Source: Gammaproteobacteria bacterium
GTDB lineage: Bacteria; Pseudomonadota; Gammaproteobacteria; Pseudomonadales; Pseudohongiellaceae
DNA: 64,000 nucleotides
Direction: 5' to 3'
NCBI GenBank assembly: GCA_030654835.1
Contig: JAURWS010000012.1
Coordinates: forward strand, 245,836-309,835
Made by a program: the position numbers and the translations under genes. The notes beneath the pieces were generated by a model. The model was given only the letters and a program-made list of their open reading frames with translations. It was not told the origin of the DNA and did not search any database. Positions 18,158-27,788 of this stretch are shown here, piece by piece. Numbering within the stretch: position 1 is the stretch's first letter; each line of letters starts with the position of its first letter.

Positions 18158-19840
18158 ATGAGGGAAGTTGCCGATTCAGCGCGCGCACCGGTTTGGTGGT
18201 GGCCATTACGTCAGCACAGAAGGTGGCTGCTGTGTGGGGGCGTGCCAGTTGCTGGTGCGGTCGCAGCACTGATCTTCATGCTGGAACCCGTTTTCGAATC
18301 GCGAGCCCTGGTAGAAGTGCAGGTCGTTGCCGCCGGAACAGCCGCCGATTCTTCGCCGCCAGGCATTTCCAGTGCCGCAGCTCTGGCGGAAAATGCCCAG
18401 TTCCTGCACTCCGAATTCATGAACACTCAGCGAGAAATCGTGGCATCGGCGACAGTCGCCGGTGTTTCGCGCCCGTCATTGCGTGTGGAGGTGGTACCGC
18501 AGACCCATCTGCTTGCGGTCCACTATCTTGCCAATGATCCCCGTACAGCCCAGGCAGGCGCGGAATCGGTGGTCAGCGCTTATGTTGATTACACCGCTCG
18601 AACCCAAGTCGAACAGATTGCGGATGCTGCCGCGCTTCTGATCAGGAAGCTTGAGAGTGTGATCGATGCACCGGCATTGAATTTGAGGGATGTCGGGGTC
18701 ATTGAGGAGCCATTTGCCGACTTTCCAGTGACTGCGAACTTGCCAGTGATAGCAGAACTTCTGCCTCCTCCGCTGCCTCTTGCCACTCCGTTGCAGTCGT
18801 TCGAAGGGCTTGGAGATGCGTTGGTGCAGAGAGTTGTGGAGAGCTACGACGATTCTCTGGACAACCTGGTCGATGCACGCGTCATTGATTCCGCCAGCCT
18901 GCCTCAAGAGCCCCTGCCAGGCCCGCATCCGCTCTGGATTTTTCTCGGTTATCTCAGTGCGGTGGCTGTCCCCGCTGCCATTCTGCTGGCCAGATTTTAC
19001 TGGCGGGATACCTTGGATTTTTCGACAGACACTCAGCGGCAGCTCGGCTTGCCCTGCCTCGGCAGCTTGCCTGCCGTGCATGCCGGGGTGGACCCTGACG
19101 GAGCGATGGACGCCGGCTTCGGCGCCGCTGTGCATAGCCTGCGTACCGCTGTGCAGCTGCTGCGCGCTCCGCAGGAGACGCTTGAGCAGTTTCCCTGTGG
19201 CAGGATTATTCTGGTGACCTCCGGGAGCAAGGGTGAGGGTAAGACGACGGTGGCGACCAATCTGGCGCTGGCTCTGGGGCGCATGGAAAAAGTCCTCTTG
19301 ATCGATGCCGATATGCGCGGCAAGCGCAGCTGTTTGGGAGTGCCTGCCGGTGCGCCGGGCTTGTCGCATCTGATAGCAGGAGCCGCCCAGCTCCGTGATT
19401 GCATGCACAGCCTCGTCGACCGGCGTGTTGACGTCATCCCGGCGGGCATCATGCCGCCCAATCCGCAGGAGCTGCTGGCCAGCAAACGCTTTCGCAGAGT
19501 GCTGGATATGCTGGAGCGTCGCTATGACACGATTGTCGTGGACGCTCCGGCTCTGGAAGACGCCCGGGATACGCTGCAATTGGCCCGGCACTGCAGTGAC
19601 CTGCTGTTCGTTATCGGAGCAGGGGGCACGCGGGTAGCAAATGCAAGAGAGCATTTGACGCAATTAAGTGAGAACGGCGTGAAGGTCAGCGGTGTGGTGC
19701 TCAATCGGGTCGGCCACGCTGGCCAATCTGCAGGAAGTCACCTGGAATCGGGTCAGGAGCAGATGTTGTCAAACCAAGCGTTGTCAAACCAAGCACAGGG
19801 CACGCAGCAGAGCGCTGCCGGAACGAGGGCCTTCGCATGA
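18158..19840 (+). CDS. Wzc/CpsD-like polysaccharide copolymerase-tyrosine kinase (orphan)
   Basis: About 560 residues. A Wzz-type N-terminal half has TM1 near residues 28-47 (LCGGVPVAGAVAALIFMLEPVF) and a periplasmic loop with coiled-coil potential. TM2 lies near 262-283 (LWIFLGYLSAVAVPAAILLA). A BY-kinase domain follows: Walker A TSGSKGEGKTTVATNLALAL, Walker A' VLLIDADMRGKR and Walker B YDTIVVDAP. The C-terminal tail (GQSAGSHLESGQ... AAGTRAFA) lacks the tyrosine cluster that Wzc-type kinases autophosphorylate. No glycosyltransferase, flippase, polymerase or export gene is nearby. The track starts at TTG 18152; I prefer ATG 18158. The stop overlaps the next gene (ATGA). Confidence 0.85.
   Translation: MREVADSARAPVWWWPLRQHRRWLLCGGVPVAGAVAALIFMLEPVFESRALVEVQVVAAGTAADSSPPGISSAAALAENAQFLHSEFMNTQREIVASATVAGVSRPSLRVEVVPQTHLLAVHYLANDPRTAQAGAESVVSAYVDYTARTQVEQIADAAALLIRKLESVIDAPALNLRDVGVIEEPFADFPVTANLPVIAELLPPPLPLATPLQSFEGLGDALVQRVVESYDDSLDNLVDARVIDSASLPQEPLPGPHPLWIFLGYLSAVAVPAAILLARFYWRDTLDFSTDTQRQLGLPCLGSLPAVHAGVDPDGAMDAGFGAAVHSLRTAVQLLRAPQETLEQFPCGRIILVTSGSKGEGKTTVATNLALALGRMEKVLLIDADMRGKRSCLGVPAGAPGLSHLIAGAAQLRDCMHSLVDRRVDVIPAGIMPPNPQELLASKRFRRVLDMLERRYDTIVVDAPALEDARDTLQLARHCSDLLFVIGAGGTRVANAREHLTQLSENGVKVSGVVLNRVGHAGQSAGSHLESGQEQMLSNQALSNQAQGTQQSAAGTRAFA
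19766..19795 (+). repeat. 15-bp tandem duplication in kinase C-terminal tail
   Basis: TTGTCAAACCAAGCG is followed at once by TTGTCAAACCAAGCA, giving the peptide repeat LSNQALSNQAQ. It adds five residues to the low-complexity tail of the tyrosine-kinase gene without changing frame. Confidence 0.85.
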
Positions 19841-20184
19841 ATCTAGATGAGTTGCAGGCCATGCTGGATACGGGTGACTGTATGGTGCAGCGTCAGCCTG
19901 CTCAGGTTGCCGGAGCCACGGCCACCGTCGCAGCGGCAATTGCCGACGTCTCCCGGGCGCAAGCGCCAGTCAGACTGGTGCCGCGACCGCCACAGACAGC
20001 GTCAACCGAATCTCAGCCAACGAGCCAACCAGCCACCTTGCAGGAGCGTCTGCACGAGATCGAGATGGCGCAGAAGCTGGGCTATCTGCTGTGCCGCTGC
20101 AGCTGGCCGCCGCAGATCATGGTGCTCACGGGCTCCGACCACGTTTACCGCTGTCGCCGCTGTTCCCGGGTGCGGGAAATGTAA
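19837..20184 (+). CDS. Small zinc-ribbon-like protein coupled to the tyrosine kinase
   Basis: A 115-residue protein that I do not recognise. The N-terminus MNLDELQAMLDTGDCMVQRQP is followed by a disordered Ala/Thr/Pro/Gln-rich linker (about 20-70). A compact C-terminus then carries four cysteines, LLCRCSWPPQIMVLTGSDHVYRCRRCSRV (CxC ... CxxC), which could bind one zinc. The ATG overlaps the kinase stop, so translation is coupled and a role with the kinase is plausible but unproven. There is no signal peptide or membrane segment. Confidence 0.7.
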   Translation: MNLDELQAMLDTGDCMVQRQPAQVAGATATVAAAIADVSRAQAPVRLVPRPPQTASTESQPTSQPATLQERLHEIEMAQKLGYLLCRCSWPPQIMVLTGSDHVYRCRRCSRVREM

Positions 20185-20273
20185 GGGTTGGCAAGCAAAA
20201 TGCTACACAAGGGTATCCAGTGGCCCACCGGCAGCGAGTTGCCGGACACTGAGCACGGAGAGGAACCCTGAAG

Positions 20274-20924
20274 ATGCTGAAATTTCCATTGCTTGCCATT
20301 TGTATTGCGCCGCTGCTTTCCTGCACCGGAATGCAGGCGCTATACAACGATGGCGTAGCCTTTTCCGACCATATCGGACTCACCTCGGATCATCAGGTGG
20401 AGCGGAATGCCCATTGGGTGCTGTCACAAGACACCAGTTTTTACGTGGCGATGAGCGGTATCAATGAGCTGATTGCGCTGACGGTCCCGACCGCGCTGCC
20501 AGCGACGGTAGATACCAATCCACCAGATCAGGTAAGCGACCTGCTGATGAGCGAAATTGGTCTACGCTTTCCCCGGGTAATGCGGGCTGGAGAGGTGGAG
20601 TCAATCTTCAGCGCTCGCCAGAGTGCGGCCAGCAGCGGTTTGGACTACGTGGTATACCCGCGACTGCTGCTCTGGGAGGATACTGCGGGCACCTGGTCAG
20701 AAATTGCCGACACTCTTCGATATACCGATGCGCCTGCATTGCTCGATGGTTTTGGTCTCGATCGTGCCCGTCTGCAGCTGACGTTGCTGGAGGTCAACAG
20801 TGGCCGCATCATGGATGTCGTCGCCATCGACAGCCGAGGTGGACTGTTGGCACTGTATCAGGAGAACCCGCAACGTCTTCTCGCGTCTGCACTTGGCCGT
20901 TACGTCGATAGTCTGGTACCTTGA
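20274..20924 (+). CDS. Outer-membrane-type lipoprotein, probably DUF4823
   Basis: A 216-residue protein with a lipoprotein signal MLKFPLLAICIAPLLSCTG (lipobox LLSC, Cys17; +2 Thr favours the outer membrane). The mature part has a repeating pattern: QVERNAHWVLSQDTSFYVAM, then SEIGLRFPRVM, DYVVYPRLLLWEDTAGTWSEI and RARLQLTLLEVNSGRIMDV. This resembles small lipoproteins of the DUF4823 type. It sits 89 bp after the zinc-ribbon gene in the same direction and may belong to that transcript. Function unknown. Confidence 0.75.
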   Translation: MLKFPLLAICIAPLLSCTGMQALYNDGVAFSDHIGLTSDHQVERNAHWVLSQDTSFYVAMSGINELIALTVPTALPATVDTNPPDQVSDLLMSEIGLRFPRVMRAGEVESIFSARQSAASSGLDYVVYPRLLLWEDTAGTWSEIADTLRYTDAPALLDGFGLDRARLQLTLLEVNSGRIMDVVAIDSRGGLLALYQENPQRLLASALGRYVDSLVP

Positions 20925-20975
20925 ATTCGCGTCTGCGGCCCGGCCTGGGCTGCACCTGAGCGGATTCGCCCCTTG

Positions 20976-21590
20976 ATGATGACCCGTCTGCCGACTGACC
21001 TGCTAACTGATGTGCCAGCTGATGTGCCAGCGGGAATCCCGCCTCGGGAACCTGAGCATCTGCTGCGCGCCCTGGATGCCGTGCCGCAACCTGCTCCCGT
21101 ACATCTTTGGAATCCTCCCTGGTGCGGTGAAATTGATATCCTCATTGCCCGTGATGGTCGGTGGTACCACGAAGGTCGCCCGGTCCTGCGGCATACGCTG
21201 GTGCAGTTGTTTTCCTCTTTGCTGCGGCTGGAGCCCGACGGTCGCCACGTGCTTGTAACCCCCGTAGAGAAGCTCGGCATTCGGGTCGAAGACTGCCCGT
21301 TTGTCGCGCAATTGCTGGAGAGCGAAGGACAGGGCCTGGAACAGGTACTGCGGTTCACCCTCAATACCGGTGAAGTGGTGATCGCTGGGCACGATCACCC
21401 GCTCATGGTGGAATCATTGACGGACGAGCCTCATCCGGTGCTGATGGTTCGAGATGGGCTGCGAGCACTGATCGCTCGCAGTGTCTTCTATCAACTGGTA
21501 GAACTGGCAGAGGAGCAGGATATTGAGGGGCGCTCGGTGCTGGTTGTCTGGAGCCTTGGCAGCCGTTTCGAGTTAGGGAGTCTCGCGTAA
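20976..21590 (+). CDS. DUF1285 family protein
   Basis: About 204 residues. The core is PPWCGEIDILIARDGRWYHEGRP, then LVQLFSSLLRLEPDGRHVLVTPVEKLGIRVEDCPFVA and FTLNTGEVVIAGHDHPLMV, which are diagnostic of DUF1285. It is followed by VRDGLRALIARSVFYQLVELAEE. The track starts at TTG 20973; ATG codons at 20976 and 20979 are alternatives. The N-terminal 30 residues are repetitive (DLLTDVPADVPAGIP). A structure of a family member is known but the role is not. It is probably cytosolic. Confidence 0.85.
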   Translation: MMTRLPTDLLTDVPADVPAGIPPREPEHLLRALDAVPQPAPVHLWNPPWCGEIDILIARDGRWYHEGRPVLRHTLVQLFSSLLRLEPDGRHVLVTPVEKLGIRVEDCPFVAQLLESEGQGLEQVLRFTLNTGEVVIAGHDHPLMVESLTDEPHPVLMVRDGLRALIARSVFYQLVELAEEQDIEGRSVLVVWSLGSRFELGSLA

Positions 21591-21612
21591 TGGCCGGTCG
21601 AAGCGGCATCGG

Positions 21613-21918
21613 TTACTGGAGAGGAGCACCTCTGCTGATCGGGCCGGGCTGTCGATCGGAGCGTGTGGTTCTCACCGTGGCAGGTCGCAGGCCATCAACA
21701 GCCGCCTCGGTCACCGAGATTGCCGCTTGAGAGACAACTTTTGCCGCCTCCTTGCCGTGGGCAATGCCTGCATCTGCACCCTTCACGCTCAGTTGTGCCA
21801 CCCTGGCGACACTGTGCTGGGCCGGGGCCATGATGAAACCGCAGCCCGTGAGGGGTGTGGACAGCGCCAGAAGCAATATCACCAGTCTTGTCTTTCCAAT
21901 CGTCAGTGTTCTTCTCAT
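21613..21918 (-). CDS. Small predicted lipoprotein
   Basis: A 101-residue protein starting MRRTLTIGKTRLVILLLAL with lipobox LTGC (Cys about residue 26). The mature part GFIMAPAQHSVARVAQLSVKGADAGIAHGKEAAKVVSQAA is Ala/Val-rich, and the tail is basic and disordered. ATG 21918 is chosen over 21933 because GAGGAG lies 7-8 nt upstream. No family was recognised. Convergent with DUF1285. Confidence 0.6.
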   Translation of the reverse strand: MRRTLTIGKTRLVILLLALSTPLTGCGFIMAPAQHSVARVAQLSVKGADAGIAHGKEAAKVVSQAAISVTEAAVDGLRPATVRTTRSDRQPGPISRGAPLQ

Positions 21919-22257
21919 GATTGCTCCTCGCAAAATTCCATAGAGGCGTCACCCGGATGAGCGCCCAGAATATCCTCCAGAGATGAGCAATTCTTATGCC
22001 GACAATGCGGGATTCATCCATCTGATGAGGATGTCGTGAGCTGAAGAGAAGCGACAATGCATTGTCAATTTGGCGCTGAAAAGAGCTGTTCACATGGACC
22101 ACGGCCGGTCCTGAATTGTTGACGCATGGGGACAAACCCGGCATCATTACCAGCCTTTTTCAGGCCATCCGGCGCAGCCCTACGACAAAGGAAATGTCTG
22201 TCTGCAGTGCGAGTTACGATTACTCTTTTTACTTCTATCATCAAATTTGGAGAATCC
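21919..22257. other. 339-bp intergenic region upstream of etfBA
   Basis: This region separates the divergent lipoprotein and etfB genes. Track ORFs crossing it are not supported. A candidate sigma-70 promoter for etfBA is TTGACG (22119-22124), a 17-bp spacer and CATCAT (22142-22147); the -10 match is poor. A ribosome-binding sequence TTGGAGAATCC precedes the etfB ATG. Nothing else was seen. Confidence 0.35.
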
Positions 22258-23007
22258 ATGAAGATTCTTGTGGCTGTCAAACGTGTTGTTGATGCAAACG
22301 TGAAAGTGCGCGTCAAGGCAGATAACAGCGGGGTCGAATTGACCAATGCCAAGATGGCGATCAACCCGTTCTGCGAGATTGCCGTCGAAGAGGCGATCCG
22401 CATCAAGGAGAAAGGGCAGGCAGACGAGGTGATAGTAGTCTCGATTGGTGACAAAGCCTGTCAGGAACAGATTCGCACCGCGCTGGCGCTGGGGGCTGAT
22501 CGTGGTATTCACGTTGACGCTGCTGATGGATTGCAGCCACTGGCAATCGCCAAGCTGCTGCACAGTCTGGTCAAGAAAGAGGGCATTGATCTGGTGATCG
22601 TCGGCAAGCAGTCCATCGATACCGACAATAATCAGGTCGCTCAGATGCTGGCCGCCCTGGCTGGCGCCCCACAAGGCACCTTCGCCTGTGGAGTCGAAAT
22701 TGCCGATGGCAAAGTGCGAGTGACGCGCGAGATTGATGGTGGCGAACAGACAGTATTGTTGAGCCTGCCTGCGGTAATTTCTTCGGATCTGCGCCTGAAT
22801 GAGCCGCGCTATGCGTCGCTTCCCAATATCATGAAAGCCAAGAAGAAGCCTATCGACACGCTGACGCCGCAGGAGTTGGGCGTGGATGTCAGCTCCGGCT
22901 TGCGCATCGTCAGCGTGGAGCCTCCACCCTCACGTTCAGCGGGGGTCCGTGTTGGCAGCGTCGACGAGCTGATCAGCAAACTCAAATTCGAAGCCAAGGT
23001 CATCTGA
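22258..23007 (+). CDS. etfB: Electron transfer flavoprotein beta subunit
   Basis: Small ETF subunit that binds AMP and passes electrons from acyl-CoA and other dehydrogenases to ETF-ubiquinone oxidoreductase. 249 residues from ATG 22258 ([19 protein letters not shown]); the 44 upstream residues of the track ORF are rejected. Typical blocks: [89 protein letters not shown]. The latter contains the ETF-beta signature that loops to dehydrogenase partners. It precedes etfA by 52 bp in the usual order. Confidence 0.96.
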   Translation: MKILVAVKRVVDANVKVRVKADNSGVELTNAKMAINPFCEIAVEEAIRIKEKGQADEVIVVSIGDKACQEQIRTALALGADRGIHVDAADGLQPLAIAKLLHSLVKKEGIDLVIVGKQSIDTDNNQVAQMLAALAGAPQGTFACGVEIADGKVRVTREIDGGEQTVLLSLPAVISSDLRLNEPRYASLPNIMKAKKKPIDTLTPQELGVDVSSGLRIVSVEPPPSRSAGVRVGSVDELISKLKFEAKVI

Positions 23008-23059
23008 GCGTAGCGCATCACCTGGCAATCATTTAGTGCATGAACATATAGGTCAATCC

Positions 23060-23986
23060 ATGAGCGTATTAGTCATTGCAGAACACGATAACGCCGCCCT
23101 GAAACCGGCGACTCTGAGTGCTGTCACAGCGGCCCAGTCCATCGGACAGGATATTGTCATCCTGGTTGCCGGAGCAGGATGTGCGGCTGTCGGTGCCGCT
23201 GCAGCAAGCGTGGCAGGAATCAGCAAGGTGTTGGTGGCCGACAATTCGGTCTATGAGCATCAGCTGCCAGAGAGTGTTGCTCTTCTGGTTGCCGAAGTGG
23301 GCAAGGGTTATTCCCATATTCTGGCGACGGCCACCACCACTGGCAAGAATTTGCTGCCCAGGGTGGCGGCGTTGCTGGATGTCGCACAGATTTCCGAGAT
23401 AGTGGCGGTGAAGAGTGCTGATACCTTCGTGCGCCCGATTTATGCCGGCAATGCCCTGGCAACGGTGCAATCGTCTGATCCGATCAAAGTCATTACCGTG
23501 CGGGGTACCGCCTTTGCCGAGGCCGCGACAGGTGGTGTGGCGCCGATAGTGGCTCTGGATATTGTGAAGAGCCAGTCGCTGTCAGCCTTTGTCAGTCAGC
23601 AATTGTCGGTCTCCGAACGTCCCGAGTTGACGGCAGCCTCCATCGTCATCTCCGGGGGGCGTGGCATGCAGAGCGGTGAGAATTTTGTGCTGATCGAGCG
23701 TGTGGCCGACAAACTGGGTGCCGCGATCGGCGCATCGCGTGCGGCGGTGGATGCGGGTTTTGTTCCGAATGACATGCAGGTTGGCCAGACCGGCAAAATT
23801 GTCGCCCCTGATCTTTACATTGCGGTGGGTATCTCTGGCGCGATTCAGCATCTGGCCGGTATGAAAGACAGCAAGGTAATCGTCGCCATCAACAAGGATG
23901 AGGAGGCGCCGATATTCCAGGTCGCCGATTATGGCTTGGTGGATGATCTGTTCAAGGTGCTGCCTGAACTCGCCGAGAAGCTCTGA
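23060..23986 (+). CDS. etfA: Electron transfer flavoprotein alpha subunit
   Basis: FAD-binding partner of EtfB. 308 residues from ATG 23060 ([22 protein letters not shown]); the track start at GTG 23036 is less likely. The C-terminal FAD domain is clear: [102 protein letters not shown] (read in segments). It ends before a strong stem-loop shared with rne. Confidence 0.96.
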   Translation: MSVLVIAEHDNAALKPATLSAVTAAQSIGQDIVILVAGAGCAAVGAAAASVAGISKVLVADNSVYEHQLPESVALLVAEVGKGYSHILATATTTGKNLLPRVAALLDVAQISEIVAVKSADTFVRPIYAGNALATVQSSDPIKVITVRGTAFAEAATGGVAPIVALDIVKSQSLSAFVSQQLSVSERPELTAASIVISGGRGMQSGENFVLIERVADKLGAAIGASRAAVDAGFVPNDMQVGQTGKIVAPDLYIAVGISGAIQHLAGMKDSKVIVAINKDEEAPIFQVADYGLVDDLFKVLPELAEKL

Positions 23987-24027
23987 GAAACCATTCGATT
24001 CGCACTCTGCGCCAGTTTTGGCGGGTT

Positions 24028-24079
24028 ACAAACAAGAACGCCCCGTGGCACGTTGATGCCACGGGGCGTTCTTGTTTGT
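24028..24079. terminator. Strong bidirectional terminator between etfA and rne
   Basis: A perfect 23-bp inverted repeat: the left arm at 24028-24050 contains AACGCCCCGTGGCA and the right arm at 24057-24079 contains TGCCACGGGGCGTT, with a 6-nt loop (CGTTGA). The outer arms are A-rich on one side and T-rich on the other (ACAAACAAG / CTTGTTTGT), so either transcript gets a GC stem followed by U-rich sequence. It lies between the convergent etfA and rne stops. Confidence 0.9.
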
Positions 24080-24105
24080 GGAGCTGGAGGCTCGTCCGGA
24101 TCGGA

Positions 24106-27105
24106 CTATTCGCCCTTCTCAGCCGCTGCGGCGGCGGCCGCAAGCATCTGCTGTCGACGCTTGATCTCGCGCGGATCGTTGGGAGCGCGACCGGCCAATG
24201 CGGGGATCACGGGTTCCACAGGAGTGGCGGCTTCTGCCGGGGTTTCAACAGGCTCTGCCGTTGCCGCTGTCGCGATTACTTCGGGCTCAGCCGCTGCAGC
24301 CACTTCAACTACTTTGATGGTCGCCTCGGCAACGGCTGTTGGAGCTGAAACCAACACTTCCTCTGCTGCGGCTTCTTCAACCACGCCAATATCGAAAGAT
24401 TCCTGGACCATCACTTTGGCGGTGGAATGACGTCTTTGCACTGGTGCAACTACAGGCGCGCTGGTTTCTATGGCTTCCTCTGCTGCAGGAGCGGCACTCT
24501 GTACGCCTTCATCACCCTCTGTTTCAGCGTCAGTCTCCACCGGTGAACCATCTTCATTCAGTGCCGGTGCCGCACTTCGTGACCGATTGCGACGTCTGTC
24601 AGACGGGCGACGATTGCGCCGTGATGAGCGGCCGCCTTCGGCAGGTGCGCTGCCGTCAGCAGCTGCGCCTTCCAGATCGTCTCCTTCCGCTGGTTCTGTC
24701 GCTTCCTCAGTTGCTGTCGAAGTCGGGACAGCCACATCGGCGTCCCGTTCAGCAGCCTGCACGCGTTGCGGTGGTGGGCGTCGGACCGGAGCCTGTACTG
24801 CGCCTTCCAGCACATTACCGTCCTTATCTTCGATGGCTGCCACTTCAGCGCCTTGATCTTCGTTCAGTTCGCCACCTTCTGCTTCCCCGGGGCGCGGACC
24901 GCGACGTCGCTGATTGGTGTTCTTCGGACGACGATTGCCACTGCGACGCTGTGCGTTGCGAGCCTCATCATCGGCACCCGCTTCGGCATTGTCTTCAACG
25001 CGTGGTTCTTCCGTACGCGGTTCATCCCGGCGAGCGCCGTCGCGACGTGGCTCGTCTCTGCGACCTTCACGTTTCTCATCCTTGCGTTCCTCGCGGTTGC
25101 CTGGTTGGGCTGCCGCGCCTTCTGTGGTGCGGTTGCGATCGCGGTCTCTGCCGCCGCGTTTGCGGCCCTGACCACCTTCACGCGCCGGTGCAGCAGAATC
25201 ACCTGCTGCGCCCGCTTCTGATTTGCCCTCGACCTTCGGTTCCTGGCCGTCTCTGCGCGTTGCGGGCTTGCCGCCACGGCGTTGATCACGATCACGATCA
25301 CGATCACGATCTCCGCGCTCGCGGCGTGGGTCACGATTGCGAGCGGGCTTGCTCTCAGCCTCTACCTTCGGCGCTTCCTCTTCCTCATCAGCGAAGATGC
25401 TGCTGACGGCGGCAATCAATGAGCCGATCAAGCCTTTCTTTTTCTTCTCAACTTTCTCGACCTTGTCGCGAGCCTCAGGCGCGGCGACCACAGGTGCGGG
25501 TGGCATTGACAGCGTAGGGGCCTGGACAGCCGCTTGCTGCTGCACCGGGACAGGCTTCACATGTTTGTGGTTGTGATGCTCGGGTGAGTCGACATGAATC
25601 TCGATCTCATAGCTGGCCGTCGCCACGCCATCAGTCTGATTGACGCCCTGGATTTCGTAATGCGGTGTCTCCAGCGCTGCATTGGCAACGATGACCAGTT
25701 TGGTCCCGCTTTGAGCCTCGATGGCAGCTACGGCGGCACGCTTCTCGTTGAGCAGGTAGGATGCCACGGTGATCGGTACAATCGCTCGGATTTCACTGTT
25801 CTTGCGCTTATTGGCCTCTTCCTGCAGTACGCGCAGGATTGACAGCGCCTGGGACTTCACGTCACGGATGGCGCCCTGACCGCTACAGCGCGGACAGACA
25901 ATGGTGCTGGTCTCTTCGAGGGAAGGGCGCAGACGCTGGCGGGACATTTCCAGCAGGCCGAAACGGGAGATGCGGCCGACCTGCACGCGCGCACGGTCCG
26001 CTTCCAGCGCATCTCGCATGCGGTTTTCTACTTCCTTCTGGTTACGGGCGGAACTCATGTCGATGAAGTCGATCACGATCAGGCCGCCCATGTCGCGCAG
26101 ACGCAACTGACGGGCGATCTCATCGGCCGCTTCGAGGTTGGTGTTCAGCGCGGTCTCTTCGATGTCGGAGCCGCGGGTTGCACGGGAGGAGTTGATGTCA
26201 ATGGACACCAGTGCCTCGGTCGGGTCGATCACAATGGAGCCGCCGGAAGGGAGCTTCACCTCGCGTTGGAACGCAGTCTCGATCTGGCCTTCGATCTGGT
26301 AGCGATTGAACAGCGGCAGGGACTCCTGATACAGCTTGATGCGTGCTTCGTAGTGCGGCATGACCTGACGCACGAATGTGATGGCTTCGTCGAAGGCTTC
26401 CTTGGTGTCGAAGAGGACTTCGCCGATGTCCTGGCGCAGGTAGTCACGAATGGTACGAATGATGACGTTGCTTTCCTGATAGATCAAGAAGGGGGCAGTC
26501 TTCTGGGTAGAGGCTTCGGTAATGGAATTCCACAGGGAGAGCAGGTAGTCCAAGTCCCATTGCAGTTCTTGCTGCTGTTTGCCGACACCGGCGGTGCGCA
26601 CGATCATGCCCATGCCGTCGGGAATTTCCAGGCCACTGAGTGCCTCGCGAATCTCGGAGCGCTCGTCACCTTCGATGCGACGGGAGATACCCCCGGCACG
26701 CGGGTTATTGGGCATGAGAACCAGGTAGCGGCCAGCGAGGCTGACGAAAGTGGTCAGTGCTGCGCCTTTGTTGCCGCGCTCTTCCTTCTCCACCTGCACA
26801 ATGACTTCGGTGCCTTCGGCAACGGATTCCTTGATGTTGACGCGACCGCCATCGCCACCGCCACGCTTGGTAAAGTACTGGGGAGAGATTTCCTTGAGGG
26901 GCAGGAAGCCGTGACGTTCAGCACCGAAGTCCACAAAAGCGGCTTCCAGGCTGGGTTCAACGCGGGTAATGCGGCCTTTGTAAATGCTGGCTTTTTTCTG
27001 AACTCTGGAGCGGTTCTCGATGTCCAGGTCGTAAAGACGTTGACCATCAACCAGAGCTACGCGCAACTCCTCTTCTTGAGTCGCATTGATTAACATTCTT
27101 TTCAT
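24106..27105 (-). CDS. rne: Ribonuclease E
   Basis: Essential endoribonuclease and degradosome scaffold. 999 residues from ATG 27105 ([30 protein letters not shown]); the track adds four codons. An S1 domain covers about 35-125. The DNase I-like domain holds the metal aspartates in [25 protein letters not shown] and [10 protein letters not shown]. The Zn-link is CPRCSGQG. The C-terminal half is disordered with Arg-rich RNA-binding stretches ([36 protein letters not shown]), acidic segments and the terminal element [17 protein letters not shown]. The NDPR element resembles that described in Pseudomonas RNase E. Transcription starts in a long upstream leader. Confidence 0.96.
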   Translation of the reverse strand: MKRMLINATQEEELRVALVDGQRLYDLDIENRSRVQKKASIYKGRITRVEPSLEAAFVDFGAERHGFLPLKEISPQYFTKRGGGDGGRVNIKESVAEGTEVIVQVEKEERGNKGAALTTFVSLAGRYLVLMPNNPRAGGISRRIEGDERSEIREALSGLEIPDGMGMIVRTAGVGKQQQELQWDLDYLLSLWNSITEASTQKTAPFLIYQESNVIIRTIRDYLRQDIGEVLFDTKEAFDEAITFVRQVMPHYEARIKLYQESLPLFNRYQIEGQIETAFQREVKLPSGGSIVIDPTEALVSIDINSSRATRGSDIEETALNTNLEAADEIARQLRLRDMGGLIVIDFIDMSSARNQKEVENRMRDALEADRARVQVGRISRFGLLEMSRQRLRPSLEETSTIVCPRCSGQGAIRDVKSQALSILRVLQEEANKRKNSEIRAIVPITVASYLLNEKRAAVAAIEAQSGTKLVIVANAALETPHYEIQGVNQTDGVATASYEIEIHVDSPEHHNHKHVKPVPVQQQAAVQAPTLSMPPAPVVAAPEARDKVEKVEKKKKGLIGSLIAAVSSIFADEEEEAPKVEAESKPARNRDPRRERGDRDRDRDRDQRRGGKPATRRDGQEPKVEGKSEAGAAGDSAAPAREGGQGRKRGGRDRDRNRTTEGAAAQPGNREERKDEKREGRRDEPRRDGARRDEPRTEEPRVEDNAEAGADDEARNAQRRSGNRRPKNTNQRRRGPRPGEAEGGELNEDQGAEVAAIEDKDGNVLEGAVQAPVRRPPPQRVQAAERDADVAVPTSTATEEATEPAEGDDLEGAAADGSAPAEGGRSSRRNRRPSDRRRNRSRSAAPALNEDGSPVETDAETEGDEGVQSAAPAAEEAIETSAPVVAPVQRRHSTAKVMVQESFDIGVVEEAAAEEVLVSAPTAVAEATIKVVEVAAAAEPEVIATAATAEPVETPAEAATPVEPVIPALAGRAPNDPREIKRRQQMLAAAAAAAEKGE
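25284..25311. repeat. 6-bp tandem repeat in rne arginine-rich region
   Basis: Four consecutive copies of GATCAC plus a partial copy (GATC) encode alternating Arg-Asp (RDRDRDRD) on the minus strand. The unit is a multiple of three, so slippage would alter domain length without a frameshift. Confidence 0.9.
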
Positions 27106-27788
27106 GATTAGGTTCACTTTTCTGTTGAGCCAGAACCGTAAACCCGGGGTACATCAAACCTGCAGGCAGCGCATTACTGAAAGCGGATTTGCTTTCTTTT
27201 CAACAGAACCATGGCGAGATATTAACTGCATTGCTGACCCTGGTGAGCTGGGAACTGAAATCCGATAACGAAAATCTCTGACTTTGTTGTGGCGCAGCGT
27301 CGCGGCGGCACACTGACAGAGAGTGGCGTGTGTTGCCTGGCTCTGTCGGAAAGTCGATTCATGTAAACCTGACTGCTTCCAGTGCTGTCTCATCTGTTAA
27401 TGGCGTGAGACGGCACCTTCCTGAATTTGATACGACCCGAATTTATCTGGCTGTATTTTTTTTCGTACCGGCGCTTATTGCCAGTACTCCGTATGTTTTC
27501 AACACCGTGTTTCCGATGCTTAGTTCACTGCTTTGGTCTTGCCTGAAATCTTGTCGCGGCACAGCGCCTGCCTTGCCCCTAATGACTGATTGACATGGCG
27601 TCAGAAGGTCAGAAATTTCATGTGTCAGGGAGTAGGCCAAATGGGCCGACGCTCCCCATACTCTGCAGCGCCCGCGAAATATAACAGTAAATACTTTTTA
27701 ATTCAAACACCTGGAGAGCTTGCCCCGGGTTTGTGTGCGGGTCTAGAATAGCTCGCTGCGTGGCATTGCACAAACAAGGACACAGTCG
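27106..27788. other. Long non-coding region: probable rne 5' leader and recombinase promoter region
   Basis: 683 bp without a supportable gene between the divergent rne and recombinase genes. Long leaders upstream of rne are known to mediate autoregulation in enterobacteria, and this region is a candidate for the same. One small hairpin is visible (GAAAGC 27179-27184 / GCTTTC 27191-27196), plus a run of eight T on the plus strand near 27454. Track ORFs 27330-27593 (+) and 27443-27640 (-) have no recognisable content. AAGGACACAG precedes the recombinase ATG as a weak ribosome site. Confidence 0.5.

Noticed and set aside
18476-19663. 395-aa minus-strand ORF
   Set aside because: Antisense to the tyrosine-kinase gene; no family motifs.
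27330-27593. 87-aa ORF in the rne-recombinase gap
   Set aside because: No ribosome site or recognisable similarity; position fits the rne leader.
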